Program-made: the position numbers and the translations under genes
Shown here: one piece after another, positions 18,601-26,857 of the stretch
Layout: every line of letters begins with the position of its first letter
Numbering within the stretch: position 1 is the first letter of the stretch
Assembly (NCBI GenBank): GCA_031285625.1
Contig: JAITVV010000080.1
Span: 1-64,000 of the forward strand
Source of the DNA: Prevotella sp.
GTDB taxonomy: Bacteria > Bacteroidota > Bacteroidia > Bacteroidales > Dysgonomonadaceae
Direction of reading: 5' to 3'
Length of the DNA: 64,000 nucleotides
The notes under the pieces: generated by a model
Database searches by the model: none
Seen by the model: only the letters and a program-made list of their open reading frames with translations
Told to the model about the DNA's origin: nothing

Positions 18601-20128
18601 TTTGGCTCAACTGATTTTCGACCTTAAAAATGTGAATCCTAAAGCACAAATCAGTGTGAAACTGGTTTCAGAAAGTGGTGTAGGAACGATTGCTGCCGGA
18701 GTAGCCAAAGCCAAAGCTGACCGTATTGTTATCAGTGGATGCGAAGGTGGTACAGGTGCAAGCCCGGCCAGTTCTATCAAGCATGCCGGATTACCTTTAG
18801 AGATTGGTTTGGCAGAAGTACAACAGACTTTGGTACTGAACGGTCTTCGTGGGCAGGTGTATCTGCAAACAGATGGACAGTTAAAGACAGGACATGATAT
18901 AATTGTTGCGGCCATGCTCGGAGCTGAGGAATTTGGTTTTGCTACAAGTGCCCTTATAGTGCTTGGCTGTATAATGATGCGCAAATGCCACCTGAATACT
19001 TGTCCTGTAGGGGTTGCAACTCAGGATGAAGAATTGCGTAAGAAGTTTATGGGACGTAGTGAGTATCTGGTTAACTATTTCAACTTCCTTGCAGAAGAAG
19101 TTCGTGAGCATCTGGCTTCGTTAGGTGTAAAATCACTGGATGATGTTGTAGGCCGTGCCGATTTACTGAAATATGTAAAAAGCGATGCGAATAAGAAAAT
19201 TGAAAAGATTGACTTATCCCGCTTGATATATTTTCCAGTTGAAGCAAAAGAGAATGCAATCCATCATATCAAAAATCAGGAACATAAACTGGATGATATA
19301 TTAGATTTGTCTCTGATTACTACTTCGCGTATGGCTATCGATAAAGCAATGCCTGTAGTAATGTCGAAGGTAATAAAGAATACAAACCGTACAGTAGGCG
19401 CTATGCTCTCAGGCGAAATTGCCAAGAAGTATGGCAACGATGGACTACCAGCCGATACGATACAATGTACATTTAGTGGTTCTGCCGGACAAAGCTTCGG
19501 TGCATTCCTTGCTCATGGTGTGACCTTCAAACTGGAGGGCGATGCAAATGATTATGTTGGCAAAGGGTTATCGGGAGGAAAAATTATAATAGTTCCTCCG
19601 GCGACATCGACCTTCAAGCCCGAAGAAAATATAATAGCAGGTAACACTTTATTATATGGTGCTACTTCCGGCGAAATATATATCAACGGACGGGTAGGGG
19701 AGCGCTTCTGCGTGCGAAACAGTGGAGCTATAGCCGTTGTGGAAGGTGCAGGGGACCATTGCTGTGAATATATGACAGGTGGGCGTACTGTGGTTTTAGG
19801 TAAGACCGGACGTAACTTTGCTGCCGGAATGAGTGGTGGTGTGGCTTATGTATATAATATCGATGACGATTTTGATTACTACTGTAATATGCAGATGGTA
19901 GAGCTTACATTGATAGAAGATACATATGACAGCCGCGAGCTTCGCCAGTTGATTACAAATCATTATAACTATACCAATAGTCCTCTGGCAAAACATATTC
20001 TTGATAACTGGAATACCGAAGTGGAGAAATTTATGAAAGTAACCCCTATCGAATACAAAAAAGTATTGCAGGATGAGAAACTGGAAGCTATTAAAAAGAA
20101 AATAGCACAGGTAGAATTTGATTATTAA
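15611..20128 (+). CDS. gltB: Glutamate synthase, large (alpha) subunit
   Basis: This cytosolic GOGAT subunit hydrolyses glutamine and passes ammonia through a tunnel to 2-oxoglutarate, forming two glutamates. The 1505 residues show the full domain order. A short propeptide precedes the glutaminase nucleophile Cys22 in DACGVGMV. Next come the class II amidotransferase (to about 430), the central domain (about 470-760), the FMN synthase barrel (about 830-1200) and the C-terminal GXGXG beta-helix. The 3Fe-4S ligands are Cys1120, Cys1126 and Cys1131 in CIMMRKCHLNTC. It is followed by gltD after 84 bases holding a palindromic repeat. Confidence 0.97.
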   Translation: MQDLKSAIQHGLYDPNYEHDACGVGMVLHMKGAKSHAIVENGLRVLENMTHRGAENADNKTGDGAGIMLQIPHEFILLQGIPVPEKGHYGTGLVFLPKGKAEQESCMITLTQYIDKEGLKLLAVRDVPVNSEILGEMASFNEPHIKQIFVVGEEGISQDELEHRLYLLRKKIEKEIFNSKVFSLDTKRAFYIVSLSTKRIIYKGMLSSEQLRHYYPDLLNPHLTSAIALVHSRFSTNTFPTWDLAHPFRMVAHNGEINTIKGNRLWMEAREGVLKSELLGNINDLWPIVQPHMSDSASFDNVLEFLVMSGKSLPHAMAMMVPESWNDQNPISDDLKAFYEYHSLFMEPWDGPATLLFSDGRYAGGLLDRNGLRPARYLMTHNDVMVVASEMGVLPFEPSEIKEKGRLRPGKMLMVDTETGTIQYDAELKENLAKAYPYREWLSKNRISLDDISSGRTPKYSVDDYSKLLKVFGYYKEDIEKIIIPMAAEGKEPTASMGNDTPVAVLSNKPQRLFTYFRQLFAQVTNPPIDPIREELVMSLAGYIGSLHKNILEPMPEHTKMVGLSNPFLSNRELDLLVHLGYKGFKAEVIPMLFDPKQGGAGLEKAIDEMCRNAEKAVDNGSNYIVLSDRGVNPENAAIPSLLAVSAVHHYLIERRKRMQIDIVVESAEPREVMHFSLLFGYGANAVNPYLALAVIEDLVKKGDIHLDFYTAMKNYVKSINKGLLKTMSKMGISTLKSYIGAQIFEAIGISTGVIDKYFKGTTSKIEGIDINDIASDTIEAFYEAFEDDFVDPSLVSQGIYAWRRNGEYHAWNPETIMKLQMSTRLGSYKKFKEYTESIDKKPEKIFLRDFLDFDPAKKPIDISEVEPASAIMKRFVTGAMSYGSISREAHEAMAVAMNAIGGKSNTGEGGELPERFATNARSSIKQVASGRFGVTAEYLVNADELQIKIAQGAKPGEGGQLPGFKVDKIIAKTRHSIPGISLISPPPHHDIYSIEDLAQLIFDLKNVNPKAQISVKLVSESGVGTIAAGVAKAKADRIVISGCEGGTGASPASSIKHAGLPLEIGLAEVQQTLVLNGLRGQVYLQTDGQLKTGHDIIVAAMLGAEEFGFATSALIVLGCIMMRKCHLNTCPVGVATQDEELRKKFMGRSEYLVNYFNFLAEEVREHLASLGVKSLDDVVGRADLLKYVKSDANKKIEKIDLSRLIYFPVEAKENAIHHIKNQEHKLDDILDLSLITTSRMAIDKAMPVVMSKVIKNTNRTVGAMLSGEIAKKYGNDGLPADTIQCTFSGSAGQSFGAFLAHGVTFKLEGDANDYVGKGLSGGKIIIVPPATSTFKPEENIIAGNTLLYGATSGEIYINGRVGERFCVRNSGAIAVVEGAGDHCCEYMTGGRTVVLGKTGRNFAAGMSGGVAYVYNIDDDFDYYCNMQMVELTLIEDTYDSRELRQLITNHYNYTNSPLAKHILDNWNTEVEKFMKVTPIEYKKVLQDEKLEAIKKKIAQVEFDY

Positions 20129-20130
20129 GA

Positions 20131-20202
20131 CAATTAGCAAATTCGGGAATTAGCAAATTTGAAAATGCATTTGCTAATCTGCTAATTTTCGAATTTTCAA
20201 AT
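20131..20202. repeat. Palindromic AT-rich element between gltB and gltD
   Basis: The gap contains TTAGCAAAT facing ATTTGCTAA, with further inverted copies of AATTAGCA and AAATTCG around them. The whole stretch folds on itself with one interrupted arm. The left part also has two direct AATTAGCAAAT copies (20132-20142 and 20149-20158). It looks like a small dispersed palindrome inserted inside the operon. Whether it dampens gltD expression is unknown. Confidence 0.6.
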
Positions 20203-20212
20203 TATAAGAAAA

Positions 20213-21637
20213 ATGGGAAATCCAAAAGCATTTTTAACAGTAAAGAGAAAAGACGCGGGATACCGTCCGGTACAGGAGCGTATTCTCGATTTTGGTGAAG
20301 TAGAACAAACACTAAATACAGAAGACAGGCGTGAACAGGCTTCGCGCTGTATGGATTGTGGTATTCCTTTTTGTCATTGGGGATGCCCATTAGGAAATAA
20401 GATGCCTGAATGGCAGGAATATATTTATAAAGGTAACTGGAAACTGGCAGCCGAGGTATTGATGCAGACTAATGATTTTCCGGAGTTTACAGGACGTATT
20501 TGCCCGGCACCATGCGAGAAATCATGTGTATTGTCTATTCATCGTGCACCTGTTACTATCCGTGAGAATGAGGCTTCAGCATTAGAGCATGCGTTTAGCG
20601 AAGGTTTTATTCAGCCAAAAGTACCTGCGCACCGTACAGGAAAGAAAGTGGCAGTAATAGGTTCAGGCCCTTCAGGTCTGGCTGTTGCCAACCAGCTGAA
20701 TCAAAAAGGACATGATGTAACCGTTTATGAAAAGAATTCACATATCGGCGGATTGCTTCGCTTTGGTATACCTGATTTTAAACTGAATAAGAATATTATT
20801 GACCGCCGCCTGAAGCTGATGGAAGCCGAAGGTGTAAAGTTTGTAGTAAATGCTGAGATAGGCAAGGATATAAAAGGGACAGATATACTGAAAGACTATG
20901 ATGCTGTCTGTGTAGCTATCGGCTCTCAGGTACCTCGTAACCTGCCTGTAGAAGGGCGTGAGTTGAAAGGTGTATATTATGCTATGGAGTACCTGACTGC
21001 TCAGAATAAGATGATTGCAAAAGAACCTGTTCCGGCAGACCAGATAATAGATGCAAAAGGTAAGAATGTGCTTGTTATCGGAGGTGGTGACACCGGTTCC
21101 GATTGTATAGGAACCGCTAATCGCCAGGGCGCAGCAAGCGTTATGCAGATAGAAATCCTTCCGAAGCCAGCTAAACTGGAAAATATAGAAAATCCATGGC
21201 CTATACCATTCCCTGTAGTGCTGAAAACTTCTTCGTCACATCTCGAAGGTTGTGAGCGTCGCTGGTCACTGAATACAAAACGATTTATCGGTGAAAATGG
21301 TAAGCTAACAGCCGTAGAACTTGTAGAAGTGGCTTGGGAGCAGGACGAAAACGGTAAACATATTATGAAAGAAGTAGGAAAACCTGAAATTCATAAAGTA
21401 GACCTTGTATTCCTTGCCCTTGGATTTGTGCATCCTATACAGGAAGGCTTACTGAAAGAACTGGATATAAAGACCGATGATATTCGCCATAATGTAGTAA
21501 CTGATGCAAATCGTGCCACAACTGTAGCTAAGGTATTCGGTGTAGGTGACTGTGTTAGCGGACAATCGTTAGTGGTAACCAGTATCGCATCAGGAAGAAA
21601 GACGGCACAGCATATAGATGATTATCTAAGAGGTTAA
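20213..21637 (+). CDS. gltD: Glutamate synthase, small (beta) subunit
   Basis: This subunit takes electrons from NAD(P)H through FAD and hands them to the large subunit. The 474 residues begin with a Cys-rich FeS domain (CMDCGIPFCHWGCPLGNKMP and CPAPCEKSC). An FAD-binding GSGPSGL motif follows near residue 150, and an NAD(P)H-binding GGGDTGSDC near 300. It completes the GOGAT pair with gltB and belongs to the same operon. The same FeS/flavin module also occurs in other oxidoreductases, but the gltB partner makes this assignment firm. Confidence 0.97.
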   Translation: MGNPKAFLTVKRKDAGYRPVQERILDFGEVEQTLNTEDRREQASRCMDCGIPFCHWGCPLGNKMPEWQEYIYKGNWKLAAEVLMQTNDFPEFTGRICPAPCEKSCVLSIHRAPVTIRENEASALEHAFSEGFIQPKVPAHRTGKKVAVIGSGPSGLAVANQLNQKGHDVTVYEKNSHIGGLLRFGIPDFKLNKNIIDRRLKLMEAEGVKFVVNAEIGKDIKGTDILKDYDAVCVAIGSQVPRNLPVEGRELKGVYYAMEYLTAQNKMIAKEPVPADQIIDAKGKNVLVIGGGDTGSDCIGTANRQGAASVMQIEILPKPAKLENIENPWPIPFPVVLKTSSSHLEGCERRWSLNTKRFIGENGKLTAVELVEVAWEQDENGKHIMKEVGKPEIHKVDLVFLALGFVHPIQEGLLKELDIKTDDIRHNVVTDANRATTVAKVFGVGDCVSGQSLVVTSIASGRKTAQHIDDYLRG

Positions 21638-21759
21638 GAATATGTTAAATATAGTTATATGTTAAATGATTTGACGGGTAAATGCTATGTGTAGACTTTT
21701 AAGTAATGTATCTTTACGCGTCCAATAAATATAGGAGACTTTAACTTATTAACTAAAAA

Positions 21760-22245
21760 ATGTCTATTATGAACAAAAAACTTATTTACTTATTAATGCT
21801 TGTTTTTACATTAGGTCTTTCATTTACAGCTTGTAGCGATGACGATGATGATGATAAAGTGGATTATGCAAAAGATATTGCAGCAACATATAATGGTACA
21901 TTAACTATACCTGGTCTTGCAGCAGAGCCTATTACTTTAACGAAGGATATAACTTTATCAAGAACCACTACTAATAAAGCAAAGGTAGAGTTGAAAGATT
22001 TAGTTCTAGATGAAAATATGAATGTAGGTACTATTTCGGTAGATAATATAGAAATAACTAAAAGTGGTGATACATATACATTAAAAGAAACAAAAACTTC
22101 AATAACTATTGATCTTGTACCTACTCCTGTAGATGTTGCTGTTTCAGGTACTGTAAAGGATAATAAGCTTGATTTGAAAATTGTAGTAACAAAAATTCCT
22201 GTTTTTGAAACATTGAATATATCTTTTGCTGGAACAAAAAAATAA
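21760..22245 (+). CDS. Small lipoprotein with poly-Asp tether, calycin-like
   Basis: This is a 161-residue predicted lipoprotein. The lipobox is FTAC with Cys25, followed immediately by Ser and six Asp, an extreme form of the acidic surface-export signal. The mature domain is beta-rich (YNGTLTIPGL, SGDTYTLKE, VSGTVKDNKLDLKI) and resembles the calycin/lipocalin-like lipoproteins of Bacteroidota, without a specific match. A start at the second Met (21769) is equally possible. It stands alone between gltD and the first NlpC/P60 gene, with a terminator behind it. Function unknown. Confidence 0.8.
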   Translation: MSIMNKKLIYLLMLVFTLGLSFTACSDDDDDDKVDYAKDIAATYNGTLTIPGLAAEPITLTKDITLSRTTTNKAKVELKDLVLDENMNVGTISVDNIEITKSGDTYTLKETKTSITIDLVPTPVDVAVSGTVKDNKLDLKIVVTKIPVFETLNISFAGTKK

Positions 22246-22282
22246 GATGAAATCTTGTTAATTAATCTTTTTATTATATTAT

Positions 22283-22322
22283 GAGAGGCGGTTTTTGGAA
22301 GCAAAAGCCGCTTTTCTGTTTT
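22283..22322 (+). terminator. Terminator after the poly-Asp lipoprotein gene
   Basis: AGAGGCGGTTTT pairs with AAAAGCCGCTTTT with a single bulged G, followed by TTTTCTGTTTTAT. It lies 38 bases after the lipoprotein stop and just before the next gene. Confidence 0.55.
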
Positions 22323-22357
22323 ATATTATTTATCTTTATCAGATAAGATATTTATAT

Positions 22358-22900
22358 ATGTTGGGATCTTTTGTCAAATTTGCGCTTATATTTACTTTTA
22401 TTACTCTTTTATCCTCATGTGGATCACAACGGCCACAGGGCGGATTATTATACGATCCTCGCGAAGTAGCTGAATTATCTGACAAATTAGGTATTCAATT
22501 GAGCAATTTGGATAAAGAAGATGATAAAAATATGCCGTTATATGCGGAAGTATCCCAATGGCTGGGTGTACCTTATCGTTATGCAGGATTATCCAGAAAA
22601 GGGCTTGACTGCTCCGGATTTGCATTTTTAATGTATCAGAAGGTATATAGGAAGAAAATACCACGCTCAACATCCGATCTGTCAAAGATGAAAATGCATA
22701 ATGTATCAAAGAGCGGTTTGCAAGCAGGAGATCTTGTGTTTTTTGCGACTTCAGGAAAGAAAAATAAAATCAGTCATGTAGGCATTTATCTCAAAGATGG
22801 ATGTTTTATTCATGCTTCCACTTCGCAAGGCGTGATTGTAAGTCACCTCGATGAGGGCTATTATGATCGTACATGGAAAAAAGGAGGCCGCTTAAAATAA
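22358..22900 (+). CDS. NlpC/P60 (C40) peptidoglycan endopeptidase lipoprotein
   Basis: This 180-residue cell-wall hydrolase is predicted to cut between gamma-D-Glu and the diamino acid of peptidoglycan stems. I start at the ATG giving a basic and hydrophobic leader and the lipobox LLSSC (Cys21). A TTG 63 bases upstream would put extra residues before the leader and overlap the terminator. The catalytic Cys85 is in GLDCSGF and the His140 in KISHVGIY, followed by FIHAS. A paralogue with the same catalytic domain follows 128 bases downstream, so this is a tandem duplication. Confidence 0.92.
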   Translation: MLGSFVKFALIFTFITLLSSCGSQRPQGGLLYDPREVAELSDKLGIQLSNLDKEDDKNMPLYAEVSQWLGVPYRYAGLSRKGLDCSGFAFLMYQKVYRKKIPRSTSDLSKMKMHNVSKSGLQAGDLVFFATSGKKNKISHVGIYLKDGCFIHASTSQGVIVSHLDEGYYDRTWKKGGRLK

Positions 22901-23028
22901 TTTAAACTTATCTTTATACCTCTGCTTAAAAAGTTCATTAGAACTTAAAATTTTATAAAATATTCACGAACTTGACCTGTTATTTAGCTGAATTCTTTAT
23001 TTTTATCCGGCTAAAAAAAAGAAACTGC

Positions 23029-23787
23029 ATGTCAATATCCAAAAATATATTAGGAATATCTACATTTTTATTAATGTGTTCTATGGCTCTTATGCCAATT
23101 TCAGCAACTACTCCAAAGAAATCAAAAACAGGTAAAAAGAAAACTAAAACAACTGCCCATGCACCTAAATCGGTGAAAGTAGTTCAGGCTTCTGAAAATG
23201 TCGCAATGATGACTAATACAGGGGAAGAGGTGTCTTTACCTAAATTTGATAAGATAATTGAGGATCATCACTACGATGTTGTTAGTTCAGATGTGCTTCT
23301 GGCTGATGCCGGTGCTGCTGTGACATTATCAATGGATATGATGAAACAGAGGATGCTGGAGAAAAAAGAAATGCAGGAACTTTCATCTGTATTAGGTATT
23401 TCTATTACTAATCCTGACTATTTAAATCTTTATCGTGAAGCTGCCGATTGGCTGGGAACACGTTATAGGAGGGGAGGTATGAGCCGCAAAGCTGTAGATT
23501 GCTCAGGCTTCACTAATATTATTTATAAAAATGTATATGATCAAAAACTGGATAGGGTAAGTACCACTATTGCCAAGAATGTAAAAGAATCGATCACAGA
23601 TAAGGCTGATCTTTTGCCGGGCGATATGGTTTTCTTTTCTACGTTTAAGAAGAAATACATTAATCATGTAGGTGTGTATATTGGTGATGGTAAATTTATT
23701 CATGCTTCCATCAAGAAAGGTGTTATCATTAGTTCTCTCGCAGAGGGCTATTATAGTACAGCATGGCGTAAGGGCGGTAGAAATTAA
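23029..23787 (+). CDS. NlpC/P60 (C40) peptidoglycan endopeptidase, secreted
   Basis: This 252-residue paralogue of the preceding gene carries an ordinary signal peptide (cleavage near ISATT) instead of a lipobox. A Lys-rich basic stretch follows (KKSKTGKKKTKTT, about residues 24-36) and could bind anionic wall polymers. The catalytic Cys158 lies in AVDCSGF and the His213 in YINHVGVY. I choose the ATG before SISKN because the upstream TTG frame adds a non-signal-like extension. A terminator follows at 23813. The two copies thus differ mainly in how they are kept at the envelope. Confidence 0.92.
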   Translation: MSISKNILGISTFLLMCSMALMPISATTPKKSKTGKKKTKTTAHAPKSVKVVQASENVAMMTNTGEEVSLPKFDKIIEDHHYDVVSSDVLLADAGAAVTLSMDMMKQRMLEKKEMQELSSVLGISITNPDYLNLYREAADWLGTRYRRGGMSRKAVDCSGFTNIIYKNVYDQKLDRVSTTIAKNVKESITDKADLLPGDMVFFSTFKKKYINHVGVYIGDGKFIHASIKKGVIISSLAEGYYSTAWRKGGRN

Positions 23788-23812
23788 AAAAAGATAAAAT
23801 AAAATATATAAT

Positions 23813-23839
23813 GGGAGATACATAGCATCTCCTTTTTTT
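23813..23839 (+). terminator. Terminator after the NlpC/P60 pair
   Basis: GGAGAT (23814-23819) pairs with ATCTCC (23827-23832), then seven T follow directly. Confidence 0.8.
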
Positions 23840-23888
23840 GTTTTTACAAGTTTAACCGAATCTTCATCGAAATGGAACATAAAAACCA

Positions 23889-23896
23889 TATCTTTG
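23889..23896 (+). promoter_or_regulatory. -7 box (TATCTTTG) of mgsA
   Basis: A perfect TAnnTTTG, 17 bases before the first possible mgsA start. Confidence 0.5.
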
Positions 23897-23913
23897 TATA
23901 AATACATAAAACT

Positions 23914-24405
23914 ATGATTATGAATAAAAAACTGACAATAGCCCTTGTGGCACACGATCATCGTAAAGCGGATATGGTAGAATGGTGTTATTATAACTCT
24001 CACTTTTTAGCAAAGCATCATTTGGTGTGTACCGGAACTACCGGAACATTGATAAAAGAAGCTTTTGAAGAAAAGGGGATAGATGCTGAAATTACTCGAA
24101 TGAATTCAGGGCCATTAGGAGGGGATGCAGAAATTGCAGCAATGGTGGTAAGACACGAAGTGGATCTGGCTATTTTCCTTATTGATGACCTGAACCCTCA
24201 GCCTCATGAAGCTGATATTATGATGCTTCTCCGTCAATGTCGTGTACATAATGTGCCAATTGCATGTAACCGCTATAGTGCCGATTTGATGTTGACAAGC
24301 TCCTTGTGGGATGATGAGGATTATACTCCGACTCTGCCAAGATATGAAGTCTTTGACAGGGCTAAGTTTGATGCAAACTTTCGTAGAATAAAAGATAGAG
24401 ATTAA
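23914..24405 (+). CDS. mgsA: Methylglyoxal synthase
   Basis: This cytosolic enzyme removes phosphate from dihydroxyacetone phosphate to give methylglyoxal, a bypass used when sugar phosphates build up. The 163 residues have the family features: ALVAHDHRK at the start, the phosphate-binding GTTGTLI, and the catalytic SGPLGGDAEI loop whose Asp is the base. IDDLNPQPHEAD is also conserved. A second ATG two codons in is an alternative start. It is a single gene between two terminators. Confidence 0.96.
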   Translation: MIMNKKLTIALVAHDHRKADMVEWCYYNSHFLAKHHLVCTGTTGTLIKEAFEEKGIDAEITRMNSGPLGGDAEIAAMVVRHEVDLAIFLIDDLNPQPHEADIMMLLRQCRVHNVPIACNRYSADLMLTSSLWDDEDYTPTLPRYEVFDRAKFDANFRRIKDRD

Positions 24406-24427
24406 AATATTCTTTACATACCATTTG

Positions 24428-24462
24428 GGCAGGTTTATGAAAATAAATCTGCCTATTCTTTT
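24428..24462. terminator. Terminator shared by mgsA and the YigZ-family gene
   Basis: GGCAGGTTTAT and ATAAATCTGCC form an 11-bp stem with a short GAAA loop and T-rich flank. It lies between two converging genes and overlaps the last codons of the minus-strand gene. Confidence 0.75.
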
Positions 24463-25055
24463 TCAATAAATCGAAGGCTTTCTACTTTACTCAACCTGTT
24501 TTTTAATTCCTTAAAAACCGATTTTCTTATTTCCAGTGTCATAATACAATCCATGTCATAACTCTGGTTTAGAATAGTGGGCTCCAGGTCTTTTACTATT
24601 TTCATTACATCATTCATAAATGGATACTCAAAGCTGAAAGATACCTGACAATCTACAGTTTTTTCAATGATCTCGGCTTCCGTTATCGCTTCTGCGGCAG
24701 CTTCCCTATATGCAACTATCAGACCGCTTGTTCCTAGTTTGATCCCTCCAAAGTAACGGATTACAGCAATCAGGATGTTTGTCAGTTCATTTGAGTTTAT
24801 TTGTCCGAGTATAGGTTTTCCCGCAGTACCGGAAGGCTCACCATCATCATTTGATCTGAATTCTTGTCGTTCCGCACCTAACATATATGCCCAACATACA
24901 TGACGGGCATCATAATATTCCTTCTTAAGTTTCTCTATTTCAACTTTAGCGTCTTCTACAGAAAGCACAGGGATAGCATAAGCTATAAATTTGCTTCGCT
25001 TTTCAGTATAAATAGCTTTGGATAAATTAGTTATTGTTTTATAAGTATCTTCCAT
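24453..25055 (-). CDS. yigZ: YigZ/IMPACT family protein
   Basis: This 200-residue cytosolic protein has the UPF0029/IMPACT N-terminal domain and the YigZ C-terminal domain. Typical motifs are EKRSKFIAYA, DARHVCWAYMLG, DDGEPSGTAGKPIL and VIRYFGGIKLGTSGL. In eukaryotes IMPACT modulates GCN2; the bacterial role is not settled. The ATG is 17 bases inside a -7 box, while the upstream TTG at 25064 is too close to that box, so the shorter start is preferred. Confidence 0.93.
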   Translation of the reverse strand: MEDTYKTITNLSKAIYTEKRSKFIAYAIPVLSVEDAKVEIEKLKKEYYDARHVCWAYMLGAERQEFRSNDDGEPSGTAGKPILGQINSNELTNILIAVIRYFGGIKLGTSGLIVAYREAAAEAITEAEIIEKTVDCQVSFSFEYPFMNDVMKIVKDLEPTILNQSYDMDCIMTLEIRKSVFKELKNRLSKVESLRFIEKE

Positions 25056-25071
25056 ACGATACAAAGATAAC

Positions 25072-25079
25072 AGTTTTAA
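25072..25079 (-). promoter_or_regulatory. -7 box (TATCTTTG) of the YigZ-family gene
   Basis: CAAAGATA on plus reads TATCTTTG on minus. It decides for the ATG start at 25055. Confidence 0.5.
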
Positions 25080-25258
25080 GCTAAATCTTTAGCTCAAAGA
25101 ATGGCCTATTCACTTGTCGCCTTATTTGCCGGATCTAAGAAAAAAGTAATTTCTAACAGGAAAGATTGTTATAAGGATAACTTATTAACGACTGAACTTA
25201 TCTTTCTTACGATTTGTTAATTGATTATATATTATTTGTTAATCATAAAATAATAACC

Positions 25259-26341
25259 ATGGAATCAAAACTATGTGCTATACTGGTAGTTATTACTAGT
25301 TTTTTTGTTTATCCAATTCCGACAAAATCCTGTACTGGTATAACTTTGAAAAGTAAAGAGGAAACTATCATTGTTGCTCGCACCATAGAATGGGGCGGAA
25401 GCAACCTTAACAGCCAATATGTCATTACCCCCAGAGGGTATACTAACCAATCCTATATTCCCGGAGGGATGGGCGGTATGACCTTTACCGCCCGTTATGG
25501 ATATGTTGGATTGGCCGTCGAGCAAAAAGATTTTATAGCCGAAGGGCTAAATGAAGAAGGACTTTCGGCCGGCTTATTCTACTTTCCCAATTACGGGAAA
25601 TATGAAAATTATAATACGGCAAAGAAGGAAAAGAGTATAGCTGATCTACAACTTGTATCCTGGCTGTTAGGCGAATGCAAAACCGTAAACGAAGTTAAGG
25701 AAGCTGTTAAAAAGGTATGCGTTATTAGTATCGATCCACGTGCCTCAACCATTCATTGGCGATTTGCCGATGCATCAGGACGCCAACTTGTACTTGAAAT
25801 CATAAATGGCACTCCCATATTTTACGAAAATACACTAGGGGTACTCACTAATTCTCCCGGCTTTGAGTGGCATCTGACCAATCTTAACAATTATGTCAAT
25901 CTTTTTACAGGTACAGCTCCTACAAAACGCCTAGGAAACATAGAATTAACATCCTTCGGTACAGGAAGCGGCTTTCTGGGTATGCCTGGAGATATAACTT
26001 CCCCATCGCGGTTTGTACGTGCCGCCTTTTACCAGGCATCAGCACCACAACAGGCTACCTCATTAGGCACCGTTCTTCAATGCTTCCAGATACTGAATAA
26101 CTTTGATATACCGGTCGGAGTAGAATTTCCAATAGGACAGGTACCTTCCGATATACCAAGTGCCACTCAATGGACTTCAGCTACCGATATGGAGCACCGT
26201 ATTATATACTTTCGCACTATGTATAACAGCTCTATCAGAAGTATCGACCTGAATACGATCGATTTTTCTAATATCCAATACCGGGCAGTACCAATGGATA
26301 CATCAATGCAGCAACCCGTAGATGTAATAAGTATAAATTAG
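25259..26341 (+). CDS. Choloylglycine hydrolase family amidase (bile salt hydrolase-like)
   Basis: This 360-residue Ntn hydrolase is predicted to cleave a linear amide such as a conjugated bile salt or penicillin V. The ATG gives a signal peptide ending at S24, so cleavage exposes the catalytic Cys25 (CTGITLK). Other site residues are Arg41 in ARTIEW, the Asn of VLTNSPGFEW, and the Arg of SPSRFVRA. The position after Arg that is Asp in typical bile salt hydrolases is Glu44 here. An upstream TTG is not needed. Secretion to the periplasm or surface is expected. The actual substrate cannot be told. Confidence 0.9.
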   Translation: MESKLCAILVVITSFFVYPIPTKSCTGITLKSKEETIIVARTIEWGGSNLNSQYVITPRGYTNQSYIPGGMGGMTFTARYGYVGLAVEQKDFIAEGLNEEGLSAGLFYFPNYGKYENYNTAKKEKSIADLQLVSWLLGECKTVNEVKEAVKKVCVISIDPRASTIHWRFADASGRQLVLEIINGTPIFYENTLGVLTNSPGFEWHLTNLNNYVNLFTGTAPTKRLGNIELTSFGTGSGFLGMPGDITSPSRFVRAAFYQASAPQQATSLGTVLQCFQILNNFDIPVGVEFPIGQVPSDIPSATQWTSATDMEHRIIYFRTMYNSSIRSIDLNTIDFSNIQYRAVPMDTSMQQPVDVISIN

Positions 26342-26362
26342 AAAATAATTATTTAACTGATT

Positions 26363-26403
26363 GCAAGAAGAGACTATTTTACTTTCTAGATAGTCTCTTT
26401 TGC
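26363..26403 (+). terminator. Terminator after the amidase gene
   Basis: An AAGAGACTA arm (26368-26376) pairs with TAGTCTCTT (26391-26399), then TTTGC. It lies about 25 bases after the stop codon. Confidence 0.75.
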
Positions 26404-26857
26404 ATTTAATTATGGTGTTAAATCCTGTGTCTTCATATCATCCTGTTCGCATTCATATCTTCCAATCTAAAAAAATCTAATCTCAGTATTATAGTCTGGC
26501 GAATGCGAATTAAAAATAATCCTCTGTTAAATCATCCATTTATATATAAAAATAGAATGGTTGTCTCACGACAACCAATCTTCACTCCTAACCATAAATC
26601 TAATACCATGAAAAATACATTACAAATGTATAAGATATTTTTTATATATACAAGCAAAATAACATAAAAATATTTATATTTGTATCAATATAATATTTTT
26701 ATAATAAAAAATTAACCAAAATGTAATTTTTGTATTGGGCAATATTTGAACTATAGCTTCTTTCTTAAAGGGAAAATATCTAATAAGATGTTAACTATAT
26801 GGAAATTATATGGTGGAAATAAAGGAGTGAATTGCTCTATTTTTTTATATTTGTTAT
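26404..26857. other. Long AT-rich gap before the decayed gene
   Basis: No credible gene is visible. It holds a 9-bp inverted repeat TTCGCATTC / GAATGCGAA (26456-26464 and 26501-26509) and a separate 8-bp hairpin TGGTTGTC / GACAACCA (26558-26577). A perfect TATATTTG -7 box lies at 26846-26853, only four bases before the next ATG. Confidence 0.4.

Noticed and set aside
26456-26509. 9-bp inverted repeat TTCGCATTC/GAATGCGAA as an insertion-sequence end
   Set aside because: No transposase, no target duplication and too short a span; it may be a chance or regulatory repeat.
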